This document shows, piece after piece, positions 47,601 to 56,375 of a stretch of DNA of 64,000 nucleotides. The position numbers and the translations under genes were made by a program. The notes under the pieces were generated by a model, which saw nothing but the letters and a program-made list of their open reading frames with translations, had not been told where the DNA came from and did no database searches. The DNA is from Bactrocera neohumeralis. Its lineage: Eukaryota; Arthropoda; Insecta; Diptera; Tephritidae. The stretch spans positions 80,970,163-81,034,162 of the forward strand of contig NC_065921.1 of the NCBI RefSeq assembly GCF_024586455.1, given 5' to 3'. Numbering within the stretch: the first letter of the stretch is position 1; each line of letters starts with the position of its first letter.

Positions 47601-50221
47601 AATGAAGAAACCAGAGTTGCAAGTGCACACATTTACGATTGTAAAGGGTGCCATGGGTTTCGGTTTCACCATTGCCGATTCGGCTTATGGTCAGAAGGTG
47701 AAGAAGATACTCGACTATAATTGTTGTACGCAACTTCAAGAGGGTGACGTACTATTAGAGATTAACGGTATTGATGTGCATCAACAGAGTCACCTTGAAG
47801 TAGTGCAGATATTGAAGGATTGTTCGAAAATTGAACCGACGCATGTGAAAATCCAACGTGGTGGTCCAACTTCGAATAGTGCTAATGCCTCACCAGCAGG
47901 AGGCGCTTATAGTACGAACATTTTAAGTAATCCACCGCCCACAAGCACCACAAGTGGCAGTAATCTGGGTAATGTGGCGAAATTACGCAAGAATTTTACG
48001 TCCTCATTGTTTCGTAGCAAGACGCCGACCGCAGATCTATATAGTACACAACAAAAGGAGATTCTGCCAATACGTCCAAAAACACCGCTGGTCGATACGC
48101 GTCGTACACGTGCACAAACCCCGAATGATGAGCTACAGCATAGTGTTGATGTTAACGATGGCAACGTAGATGGCAGGTTATCGGCCAATAAGGGCCAGTT
48201 GGTGGATGCTGTCACGCATAAATCCACAAATAGCCTACAGGAAATTGAGGCAATTAGTCAAGATATACCATACTTGGATCCATATCCGAAATTGGTGACC
48301 AGTTTGAGTGAGCGTTTGGCCGGTGCGACATTGCTAACCGAAAATGCCGGCAATGGTGGCGCCAATGCTGGTAATGTCGATAATAATATGGGTAGCATTA
48401 ATATTGGCACTGGCTACCACCACGCCAGTGGCCTTTCGTTGCCTTCAAGTGTTGCTGATCCCATGCGTTACGATCATCAAGAGTACGTTTCGGCCGGCAT
48501 GCGTACAGTTGGTGGCAACAATATTTATGGCATTTCTCCGCTGCCCAACAGCATGAACAATTTCTATGCGCCACAACAATTGCCCACACCGCCACATCTT
48601 AGCTTTTCTGCCAGCAGCAGTTATTCACCATCGACGTCGCTTGGTTTGACAACAACATCCGCTACACATCACAATATCCTGCATCATCACCCACTTCAAT
48701 TGCCGCCACCACCACAACCACCAGCGCCGCATATGCATACACATCCACACGGTGCACAGTACTCACCGGCATCTTTGCATGCGACTACACCGTTACAAGC
48801 GGCACACATACAAAATGAACGCATGCAAAAACGTGTTAACGAGCTGCTGAGTGACCGTCGCCGTGTGGGCTTCTCCACGCTTGATATGCCACAACCACAG
48901 AAACTCTCGCCAGCGCCGTATGCTAACCAGCAACTGTTGCAACAACAACAACATCAGCAAACTTCCCAACATTCACCGGCTGTTAGTAGTGTATCGCAAA
49001 CGCCAGCGTTGTCTTGGTTAGGTGCCAGCAACTACACCAATACGATGCAGTCATCACCGAGCGGTAACTTACCGTTTCTGCAACGCAATGGCGGCGCAAT
49101 CGATGCGTTGGACGAACTAACGACGGAACAGTATGAGTTGAGTGAAGTCACTTTGGAACGTCAGGCTCTTGGTTTTGGATTTCGCATTGTTGGCGGCACG
49201 GAGGAGGGCTCACAAGTGACTGTGGGTCACATTGTTCCCGGCGGTGCTGCGGATAATGACCAACGCATTAATACAGGTGACGAGATACTCAGCATAGACG
49301 GTATCAATGTGGTAAGTTTATATTTGGTGAACGTGCTAAATATTTTAGGCAACTGTTAATTTTTATATTCATCTTTTCTCCGAAGGTGAATTCGTCGCAC
49401 CACAAAGTTGTTTCATTAATGGGTGAGGCCGCGTTGCGAGGACAAGTGACTATGATACTACGTCGTCGCTTGCGGTTAACACTTCAACCACATTTATTGC
49501 AACCACAACAACAACAACAACAACAATTGCCCTTACCGCCACCGCCGCCATTAAACGTGCCCCTGCGCAATACATACCGATACCCATACGATGTTATAGT
49601 TAGTCGACACGAGTCCGAAGGCTTCGGTTTTGTAATCATATCTTCGTCAAATCAATTCTACGGCTCTACTATTGGTAAATGTGACAAAATATACATATTT
49701 AGCTGTTACTGCTCAAATGGTTATGAAATGATTGTAATGCTGTTTTGTGTGTTTTTGCAGGCAAATTGATACCAGGCAGTCCGGCCGATCGTTGCGGTGA
49801 GCTAAAAGTTGGTGATCGTATCATTGCTGTTAATCGCATAGACATTTCCGGCATGTCACATGGTGACGTGGTCAACCTTATAAAAGAATCGGGTCTTCAT
49901 GTGCGTTTGACAATCGGCTGTCCAAAAGATGCCTTGACGACACCGACGACTACGTTGGGCACACAAAATTCAGCATTACTTGTCAACTCTGCACAAGTGT
50001 CGCCAGGTCAATTATCACAAAACCAATTAATATATACACCGTTGACAACGCAACAACAACAACAACAACATAAACCACAGATATCGCCAAATTTATTGTC
50101 TAACAATCAAAATGGTGGCAACTACTTCATGGAACATCCCAGAACAAGCGCGGCAGCAACAACTTATGTGCAATCGCCATTGCAGCAACAGCAACAACAG
50201 CAATTGCCACCACAATTATGA
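26626..50221 (+). CDS. Magi: Magi, WW- and PDZ-domain junction scaffold (lacks guanylate-kinase domain)
   Basis: Multidomain scaffold of epithelial adherens junctions and septate-junction-bearing cells. Coding exons are 26626-27373, 45658-45802, 46320-47103, 47293-49311, 49386-49674 and 49761-50221. Phases fit at each join (4446 nt with stop) and give about 1481 residues. Exon 1 (249 residues) is low-complexity, rich in Asn, His, Ala and Thr. WW1 is split over exons 2-3 (about 278-311, PLPPKWETAY...HWLDPR) and WW2 follows (about 328-358, LPYGWEKIED). Four PDZ domains lie at about 481-580, 667-750, 1175-1261 and 1298-1382, with carboxylate-binding loops GLGI, GFGF, GFGF and GFGF. Linkers are Gln- and Pro-rich. 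No guanylate-kinase domain is encoded, as I recall for Drosophila Magi. The assignment of exon 1 rests on phase match (split Glu codon) and the absence of any other recipient, so it is less certain than exons 2-6. Intron 1 is about 18.3 kb. Confidence 0.88.
27890..28110 (-). mobile_element. LINE reverse-transcriptase fragment
   Basis: On the minus strand a 60-codon frame contains LKSKFLSRRTKIKLCKSLIFPIL-like sequence (first base of the motif near 28070). This is typical of the region just before the C-terminal end of RTE/craniofacial-development-type LINE polymerases, where the canonical text is SRRTK..LYK.LI.P.L.YG. The piece is short, degraded and lacks the catalytic domain. Confidence 0.55.
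28335..28402 (-). mobile_element. Solo mariner 5' terminal repeat
   Basis: About 65 bp that matches the right end of the mariner copy at 34590-34654: the same ATACGAAAATACTTTTTCGA run, followed by CAACCCAATATT. The rest of the element is missing, so this is a solitary terminus. Confidence 0.65.
29740..29840 (+). mobile_element. LINE reverse-transcriptase fragment
   Basis: On the plus strand it reads ALYKSLIIPVLLYGEKAIGAT, the same LINE motif as at 27890-28110 in the opposite orientation. About 100 bp are recognisable and the surrounding frame is broken. Confidence 0.55.
30940..31260 (-). mobile_element. Mariner C-terminal remnant
   Basis: Minus-strand translation gives, with one or two frameshifts, the C-terminal mariner text (LGRNFLQMKR-type followed by FKTKDKSYY-type residues near 31130-31040). 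The 3' end sits near 30945. The N-terminal half and the catalytic residues are missing or damaged. Confidence 0.5.
31400..31690 (+). repeat. Dispersed repeat R2, copy b
   Basis: Partner of 21110-21415, in the same orientation and clearly diverged, with the shared words CGAAGACCTGT, GAAAACACAGTTTTGAGAAA-like text, AAACTATTGCTCGGATCAACT and TCTAGAGATGTTA. Non-coding. Confidence 0.6.
32385..33540 (+). mobile_element. Mini-me element split by a mariner insertion
   Basis: The left part (32385-32469) has the family start TATACCCTTAACAGTGTATA and CGTCGGAGATCCTCTAAAG. The right part (33161-33540) resumes with the core (GTGCGATGAGTCGATTCAAT), continues through a CACTATAGCATTTAGC block and ends in AGCTTCGGTG...GTTAACG. 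The 689 bp between them are the mariner at 32470-33158. The final AGCTT(C)GGTG end occurs twice (about 33450 and 33510). Confidence 0.7.
32470..33158 (-). mobile_element. Internally deleted mariner derivative (family M-GTTTGTCC), copy 2
   Basis: Same family as 24179-24804. Terminal repeats start AGGGTTTGTCCGGAAAG at the left and end TTTTTTCCGAACAAACCCTG at the right, with TA on both sides. The minus strand keeps a short central frame with SKVKTMLIVFFDIKGIVHH (the mariner region after the first catalytic Asp), but large parts are deleted and a GAAGAAG repeat fills the 3' part. It is inserted in a TATATA tract of a mini-me element. Confidence 0.78.
34145..34654 (-). mobile_element. 510-bp internally deleted mellifera-type mariner
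   Basis: Flanked by TA on both sides (34143-34144, 34655-34656). Both ITRs are present: TTGGGTAGTCGAAAAAGT at the left and the inverted TTGATTAGTCGAAAAAGT at the right. On the minus strand the transposase N-terminus (about 60 codons) is fused directly to the last 25 or so codons, so the whole catalytic core is deleted. It supplies the complete 5' leader sequence that shows what is missing from the element at 2158-3327. Mobilisation in trans is conceivable. Confidence 0.82.
35812..36880. repeat. 117-bp minisatellite, nine units
   Basis: A marker word (GCATTTCTTTTATAG) recurs at 35853, 35970, 36087, 36204, 36321, 36438, 36555, 36672 and 36789, exactly 117 bp apart each time. Units are near-identical with few substitutions and no net indels, and are clearly more G+C-rich than the surrounding intron. 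Each unit carries GCAGCTAACAGCCAGCTTCC, CCCGCGAGAT and ATCACATCACATCGCGG segments. There is no long open frame. The strict register suggests recent amplification or homogenisation. Confidence 0.95.
38200..39070 (+). mobile_element. Tc1/mariner-superfamily element of DUF4817 type, broken
   Basis: An open frame from ATG 38273 to 38686 (138 residues) gives the N-terminal HTH region of this transposase group: MERYTIQQQVEFIKTYYRNS..., RPVKPTIERLVENFEST, RRSQALGISVTSLWRILRKD. After a frameshift the text resumes with FHRKIIFNDEANFWLNG (first catalytic motif, about 38695-38750). It then jumps through a deletion to GPVNWPPPSCDLTSLDYF..GYVKSL (the last catalytic motif, about 38815-38900). The region containing the second Asp is deleted and the C-terminus carries stops. 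The Pfam-style family name is from memory. Confidence 0.75.
39215..40890 (-). mobile_element. Mariner-like element interrupted by a mini-me element
   Basis: Two minus-strand blocks flank the mini-me insertion. The right block (40890-40470) encodes an N-terminal part with RRSLHDDFCEDRAKSVVVPQ and SLHSILHEKFTGK. The left block (39650-39215) continues with VTSDKWRIYAYEPESK (first catalytic motif), then VRARSTSKQMIACFIGKTE, then a deletion, and a C-terminal EWQKCFEN-like end at about 39330-39215. Frameshifts and stops are present. The order and spacing show the two blocks were once one element. Confidence 0.7.
39650..40465 (+). mobile_element. Mini-me element with 154-bp internal tandem repeats
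   Basis: The left end has the palindrome-like ATACCCTGAACAGGGTAT. Next come the CGTCGGAGACCCTATAAAG block, a TA microsatellite, the core AATGATCAGTATGTCGAGC...GAGTCGATTTAGCCATG and a GTCY/CTGT microsatellite (about 39778-39792). An internal unit then repeats with CATATAGCTGCC marks at 39909, 40063, 40217 and 40371, always 154 bp apart. The right end is TTCGGTGCAACCGAAG followed by TTAACGTTTTTTCTTG. This fits the mini-me / DINE-like (Helitron-related) class, which is non-coding. Confidence 0.82.
40990..41540 (-). mobile_element. Mariner-like transposase N-terminal remnant
   Basis: Minus-strand text includes FEESTSSRTYLNWHKVYSKD, RPCTSVAGDKIENFTEIVLE and further on VHYDFVPQGQTVNTVY, in transposase order, with frameshifts between. 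A related degraded piece is at 21430-21660. The catalytic centre is incomplete. Confidence 0.62.
42690..43170 (-). mobile_element. LINE 3'-terminal coding remnant
   Basis: Read on the minus strand, with indels, it gives LTDHCLISRHACSLG, SYYCRSCQKVEEEKTIKHLL and CKAL, then REANRVRRLWSQW. This resembles the Cys/His end after the RNase H domain of I/LOA/R1-type LINEs (pattern LTGH....H...LG.....CR.C..EEET..H.LC.C). Stops and frameshifts are present. Confidence 0.55.
44566..44808. repeat. Inverted-repeat segment with GGGTCCGTTC ends
   Basis: GGGTCCGTTC at 44566-44575 is mirrored by GAACGGACCC at 44799-44808, enclosing about 220 bp. Just inside the left arm, GTAGACCCGACTGTCGTGGG recalls a similar word at about 25808. 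It could be a small snap-back MITE, but ends and target duplications are unclear. Confidence 0.35.
44990..45290 (-). mobile_element. LINE reverse-transcriptase fragment
   Basis: Minus-strand frames contain LANRCYFGLSK, then RRTKNNLYKALIIPVLLYGAEAWT-like text split by a frameshift (about 45250-45140). This is the same LINE motif as at 27890 and 29740. No intact catalytic domain remains. Confidence 0.55.
45955..46265 (+). mobile_element. Degraded mini-me sequence in Magi intron 2
   Basis: Within the 517-bp intron 45803-46319 there are the family words GGAATCG, ATATAGCTGTCATTCAAACT, AACGATCAAAAT, TTGTTTGGATAACTTT and CAATCTCTGAAGA. These correspond to the 154-bp internal repeat of the element at 39650. 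The ends are lost. Confidence 0.5.
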
Positions 50222-51625
50222 CTTTGAGACTTACGCATAAGACTCTACAAAAGTTTCCTTTAGCACAACAATGTTGTATATACGAATATTTTATAGGCGA
50301 ATAATACATTTTACATTTTTTATATTGGAAGTTTTATAAAATAGAATAGTGCATATATGAATGTTTTTATAGTTATTTGCACGATATAATGGCACCTATT
50401 AATACATATCTACATGCATACATCATCTATACATTTGTATGTATATATCAATATTTAATCATATACTTAGACTATCCATATATGTAAAGAGAGGGCACAT
50501 GAGTTTGAAAACAATGTTTATATATATCAACTTATACGCTCTATTTTTACACACTAACCCGTATTGAATCCCAAAGACTGAATTTAGCCCCGTGCGCTAT
50601 TAAAATGCGTCAAAAGCCACAAAAAAATTTAGAAATCAATTTTTACCAGTTAAGCATTTGATATTAGACATTTACAAAATTGTTACAATTTTTAAATTTA
50701 CAAAAATATAAATATATGTAGAATTTGTGCAGAAAATATGCATTTATTTACTCTAATGCACAAGCATTTTACACTTAAGAAATACTTATTATGCTATATA
50801 GCAGTCTATTACATACATACATATGATACATTTAGAAATAATTTTTGGGAATATTCTCATACGTACATATCTACTGCATATATTAAATATAAGTTTAAGC
50901 AATAATTTTGTGCAGACTGATTTAAAATAGTGTAAAATTTGTCATTGCAACTTTACCTGTGTCTTGCTACTATTTGAATCAGTCTAAGAAAATTACAATT
51001 TAGTTTATGTCATTTACTTACAAATAATTTATATAGCCTGCGCTAGCCTTAAGTAACCAGTGTCACCTTATATTTACTCAAGTTAATCTCAATGCTATTA
51101 AATGTTAATATTTTACTATTTTGTGTTGGAATAAATTTTGCGGTATATAGGAATGAGTGTTATTCTATCGAAAGAAAAATGTTTTTAATATGCATGCAAG
51201 TTATTAGATCCTTTGAATAAATTAAAAAGCAATTTTAAATATTTCTAAGCAATAAAATTGTTGAAAAGCGGTCTACTTATAAAGAACTGATTTGACGTTT
51301 AACCATATGCCAAAAATACGAAACACCAGAAAGGCAAGTAATAACTTTGTTATGGTTTATAAGAAAGCTGTCGAGTTGATAGTTCTTGTACCCGACTATT
51401 GGACTAGTCCTACAGACTGGTAAATATATTTCTACTTTTATAAACATTATAAACCATTCGAGTGTCTCAAAAATTTTCAGTACTAAAATTTTTGACCTAT
51501 CATAATTGAAACCGCGTTCGTAAGTATGTTTAGATTTTAATTGAAATAAAGCAAAGTTTTGCGAATACAAAATGGAAATTAAATATACATATGTATGTCA
51601 GTATTAAAGTTACAAAATTACACTA
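50222..51625. other. Convergent 3' region between Magi and mago
   Basis: About 1.4 kb of A+T-rich DNA probably occupied by a long Magi 3' UTR (an AATAAA lies at about 51130) and the mago 3' UTR. TATG/CATA microsatellites are present. A GTCGAGTTGATAGTTCTTGT word at about 51369-51389 also occurs near 44531, hinting at an eroded repeat. There is no coding frame of note. Confidence 0.45.
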
Positions 51626-52128
51626 TTATATTGGTTTAATTTTGAAGTGCAGTCCAATAAGTGAGAACACCAAACACTTTAAATCCTGTACTAAATAATA
51701 GAAACAACGGAGACCCTCGGGATCTTTTGAACGATTCACATCGACTAGTGAGCCCGTTTTCGAAGTAGTGAAGGATATATGTTCATCACCTATGACAATT
51801 TCCAACTCCTAAAAGTGACATTATAAATAAATATGCATACATATTCACATTAAATATTTAATTTTACCTGTCTGCCTACGCGATCCGGTGGTGGCCACGG
51901 TGAATCGTCTTCAGCCATAATTTCTGAATCTAAAATGATTCTCTTTAGCTCTTCCATCACCGATTGATGCACGAATGCTTCCTTACGGATCATTGTGTCG
52001 TTTTTGTAATTAGAGTTGTTGGCGTAGCGCAGTTTACCATCCGGTCTGAATTCGAACTCCAGAAACTCATGACCAAACTTGCCCTTATGGCCAACATAAT
52101 AACGTAAATAAAAGTCCTCCGTAGTCAT
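51626..52128 (-). CDS. mago: Mago nashi, exon junction complex core subunit
   Basis: Partner of Y14/Tsunagi in the exon junction complex; in flies it is needed for oskar mRNA localisation and oocyte polarity. Minus-strand exons are 52128-51868 (87 residues) and 51808-51626 (60 residues), joined in phase 0 across a 59-bp intron (GTAAAA donor, TTTTAG acceptor), giving 147 residues, the usual full length. The N-terminus MTTEDFYLRYYVGHKGKFGHEFLEF-type text and the C-terminal VFSLIGLHFKIKPI are both canonical. The open frame continues 16 codons upstream of ATG 52128, but that extension is not part of the family. Very strong conservation makes the assignment secure. The donor GTAAAA is weaker than usual. 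Confidence 0.97.
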
Positions 52129-55100
52129 AATATCTAGTAATAACAAAACTATAATAAAATGTTTAATTATTTTCACTCTTTCGTTTGCTAACCTATTTTT
52201 CCGGGTTTACAGCCGTGCCAAACGTCAAAATTATGCGTCAAACTTTCTCCAACTTCCATTTTGTGTTGCCATACTGTGGAAGTTTTCACAAACGCGTAAA
52301 ATAAAAGTAGAATTGAAGTAAAAGTTTTAAATTGTTGTCAGACAGTTAGATATTATAATATTTGAAAATAAATCAGTTGCTGTTACTAATTTAAAACATG
52401 CCTTATTACTGTAAAGTATTGTATTAATTTTAATGAAAAATATGCTTTAATCAAACATTTGCCAAACGAAACTTCCTATTACGCTTACATTTTACAGTTT
52501 TTTAGATGGCAACATCTGTATATTCTATATTCGCGTTGCCAACAGCAATGCAAAAAATGCGAAGATAGCTCAAAATAAAAGGCACATTTGATTATTCTTG
52601 TGAATTGTAGAACATGTGCACAAAATTTTTATATATATATTAAAATATAAAAATGGTTTAAAAAATTTGTGTAACCCTGGTACTGGAGTTACGTACCAAT
52701 TGCTGGAAAAAATAAAAATGCGCATTAAAAATCGCAGTGTTGCGGTTTGTAACAGATAACATTCCATTCCCTGCGATGGAAATAACCTATGGCGGCAACA
52801 ACAATGTTGACAGTAGCTACATCGACAAAGTCATTTGCAACAAAGTAGTTGAAGAAAAAAGGAACGCAGCAGTAGCAGCGAAAAGTAAAAATGTAGATTT
52901 CAATCTACGTATTGTGAAATAATAATGGAGTCTTTAAATTAAGGTTTTAAAAGTTGAAAAAGTAGCTATTAACGCAGCTTTAAGTTGAATTTCAAACAGG
53001 TAAGTTAAATAATTTCCTAATTGTATAATATACGTAATTCGCAAGCATCTGTAATTACTTTTTCCTAATGCACGACTGTTTGGGTGGTATGGATGAATAC
53101 AAATTTTTTGTTGCAAAGTTGCAGGACTAAGGGTATTAAATACAAGTTGAATAGGAGTCCAGATCATGCACTAGTGTATGGCGTGATCTAAAATATTAAT
53201 TATTTGTTGTAAAGTTGCAGGGCAAAAGCAGAAATTCCAGTTGAATAGATTTCTTGGTAGGCGGAGAGCTGGGGTAATAACAACAGTTATGTATGTATGT
53301 GTAATATCTTTTCAAATATGATTACCGATATAACCTAATATTGCTAAAAATGCCAATTTATTATTCACATCACCTCGTCAAACTAGTAGAGTAGGATGTA
53401 TCGGGGTGAAAAGTACAAATTCAAAATAGTCGGACTGAAAACGCGAATAATTTTCGCGCCGAAAATGTGTAAAGAGCGCAGAAAAAAAAACGTTTGTTTC
53501 GCTGACTACTCCCGATTATATCGGTCAAAGTAATTTTACAAAGTCCATTGGGGCTGATATGGAAACTGCAACTGCAATGAATACGGGAGTGAATGGGACT
53601 CAATTGCAATTTCTAACGCTCAAAAAGGTATTGTGCAGAATTTTACATATTTTCGAGCACGTGCCATGCTCTTTTCAAGGTATTTTGCAGTCTAACAGGA
53701 GAGACGATTATTTATTATTGTGAATGTGTGTGATTGCAACAACAGGACATTTTCCGTTGTGGTTTCGTGTCGAGTGAAAGTGCATATAGCAATGTGTTAT
53801 TGAGCGTGTGCTCCAATGAGCGGTCAAGTAGACATATGTACAAAAATTGCACTGTAGCTGCATGCTGGTTGGTATAGTATCCTCATGTTTGTGCTCCAAA
53901 ACTAGGAAACTCGGTCGCCCAACATTGTTGCTCAGTACCAACCATCTATGTACATATGTATATGTCGATCTGTAAAACCAAGTAATGGGGTGACTGCACA
54001 GCGAGTATAGCAGAAAACTGGCTTAACTGTGTAACCGGAAATGGGAGCTAAAGCAAGAGCAAAAACAAAAAAAAAAACGCATATCATGTTGCTGTATTTG
54101 TATTTTCGCAAATGTAATAAAACTGGTAGTCTCGGCTGCAGGCTTGGTTGACATATCATTCGTGTTGTGCTTTGTAAAATCGATGACATTGAGTGCAACA
54201 TTGTAGAGCACCAGCTGCTCACGAGTAATATAGCCTGGTGTGGCATCAATTTTTGCGTTGTAGCCACGTTCATAACAAAAACAAAGTAACGCAGTTCTGG
54301 TACGAATTTTTTTCCACTAAATTTTGACTTTGTGCAGATATTGTGTTGTACCCTGGCTCAAAGGGCAATGAACGGTTGGCTTTCAAATAAACCTGGGAAC
54401 TACGAAATGTCGTATAGAAAAGAAAAACTATTTCTAACTGCTTTTCTGTGTATTCAAAACGTATAAGAATTGTGAATTTTAACGCTGTTACTGTCGCGTT
54501 ACTTCATCTTTAATTCCTGTTGAAACAGTAGTATAAGCGTAGTGTTGTGAGATGTACATTATTATGTACATATGCATATTGCAGACACCCTAAGCCATCA
54601 GAAATTCTATGCACAAAGGCGACGGGCAGTCGGAATTTGGGACAGTAAATGTAAAGTTACTTTGTTGTGCACGAACAGTATAAGCGGTTTCTTGTAAGCT
54701 TGTGGAAAATTTTTTAAATAATTACTATATTACGTATACATTTGAAAATATAGATAGTTTTGGCTATGAATGAATGTTTGCATTGTGAATCTTTAAAGTA
54801 TTGCACGAGTTGATAGCAAATAAACAGTTAAACATATGTGAAATAAAGGATAAGTGTTTGTTAAATTAGAAACAGTGCGATAAGGCTGACAAACGACAGC
54901 TCCCAGTAGTTTTTAAATTTTATTTTAACACATTTTTTTTTATCAAGTTTATATTTTATAGTCGCTTAGTGCCTTAATTTTTTCTCATAGATATAACGAG
55001 CTCCCAGTGGTTTTTAATTCCATTTTGTATATTTTTTAATCACGTTGCTGGTAGACGTTTGTATGTGTGTATATTGTATAGTCGCCTAGTGCTTTCATAT

Positions 55101-56375
55101 TTTCTCATTGAGATAATATATTAAACAATTTTGCGGCGTAAAGTGGTATACCACTGGCATAGCAATAAAAATTGTTTTTAGAAGCCTTTTTTGGACAGCT
55201 TTTAAATAATCTTTTATAAACAAACTTTAATTAATTTGTTTTTTATTTTTTCTTTCCAGGATCCTCAGGTTTCTAAAACTGGTTTTCAGAAGTTTTTCAA
55301 TATCCTCATATACAAAATAACAAGCTTTTAGAGCAATTTTCAGTATTTGATTCAAAGTTATTAGTGTAAAAGTACATCGGCAAAAAAGAGAATGTGATTG
55401 CAAAGTTCGTAATTTTTTAACTGAAACTTCAACTGTCCATGGCCAAAGGAAAAATATTGTCAATATAACCGCTGCTGACTGTTAAACAATTGTAATTACA
55501 TACCACTGAACATAAAGGTAAAATATAAAATTGAAATATTTGTAAGAAAAAAACTTTTAAACTCGTAAGGACCGTTTTCTCGATATCTGGTTAGTAACCA
55601 ACTGCCAAATAAGTTCTGAACTTAGCTTAACCAAGGCTCCTTCTTTGGTTAAAAACATTTTTTTAACCAGAACTTAAATGACAGCTGGCTGCTAATCAGA
55701 CATTGAGGGAACGGCCATAATTAGAAATACAAAATGTTTTAAAAATGAATTTTTCTATCTCTTTATATTTAGACTTGCTGCAATTCTTTGCAACGTTTGC
55801 GATATTTAGCAAATAAAAATGTTTTACACGTATAACTTTTTGATTGCAATGCTATGAAAATAACACAAAGGTCAAAGAGCGTCAAAACACGGCATATACC
55901 AAACAAGCCAAGTGTGGATACATCAAAAGACGGGTGTGGTGTTCATGAGGACAAGTACATGCCGGTATTAACATTATTCTACATGCTCACTTACACTTTG
56001 CTCCTATATATACAAGGAGTATGTGCATTCCAGTAGTAACATTACAAATTCCATAAATGGCAAAACAAAAGCAAAACAACAGACCGCAGTGTTAGTAATT
56101 TACAACCAAATTCGACTATGCGATAGTACATAAATGATTACAAAGCGGCAGAACTAGAGAAGAACATAAGAAAATAAGATTTTTTTTGCGTAGACCATTG
56201 GCCAAGAAACAGCTGATCAGCATATAGTAGTGTATTTGAAACAATAAAAAATAATAATAAACAACACCGGCGTTAAATACATGTAAAGCTGTTATATACT
56301 TCAGTTTTTTTTCATTGCAATCTATAAGTCTAAATAGAGCGGAGCACAAAAAGACGAGGAAAATAAAATAACATA
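52129..56375. other. Region between mago and TMTC3, possible TMTC3 5' exon
   Basis: The two genes diverge, so both promoters should be here. A possible non-coding exon with a strong donor CAG|GTAAGT ends at 52999 and contains a 48-codon ATG frame (52776-52922). The rest, to 56375, is mostly A+T-rich with short random frames and no recognised repeat. The TMTC3 leader just before 56376 is A-rich. Confidence 0.45.

Noticed and set aside
46381..48878. Several frames antisense or out of frame to the Magi WW/PDZ exons
   Set aside because: Shadows of the Gln- and Pro-rich Magi coding sequence.
52129..52176. N-terminal extension of mago (16 codons upstream of ATG 52128)
   Set aside because: The open frame continues upstream, but mago nashi is highly conserved and begins at the MTTEDFYLR methionine. 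The extension is the 5' UTR.
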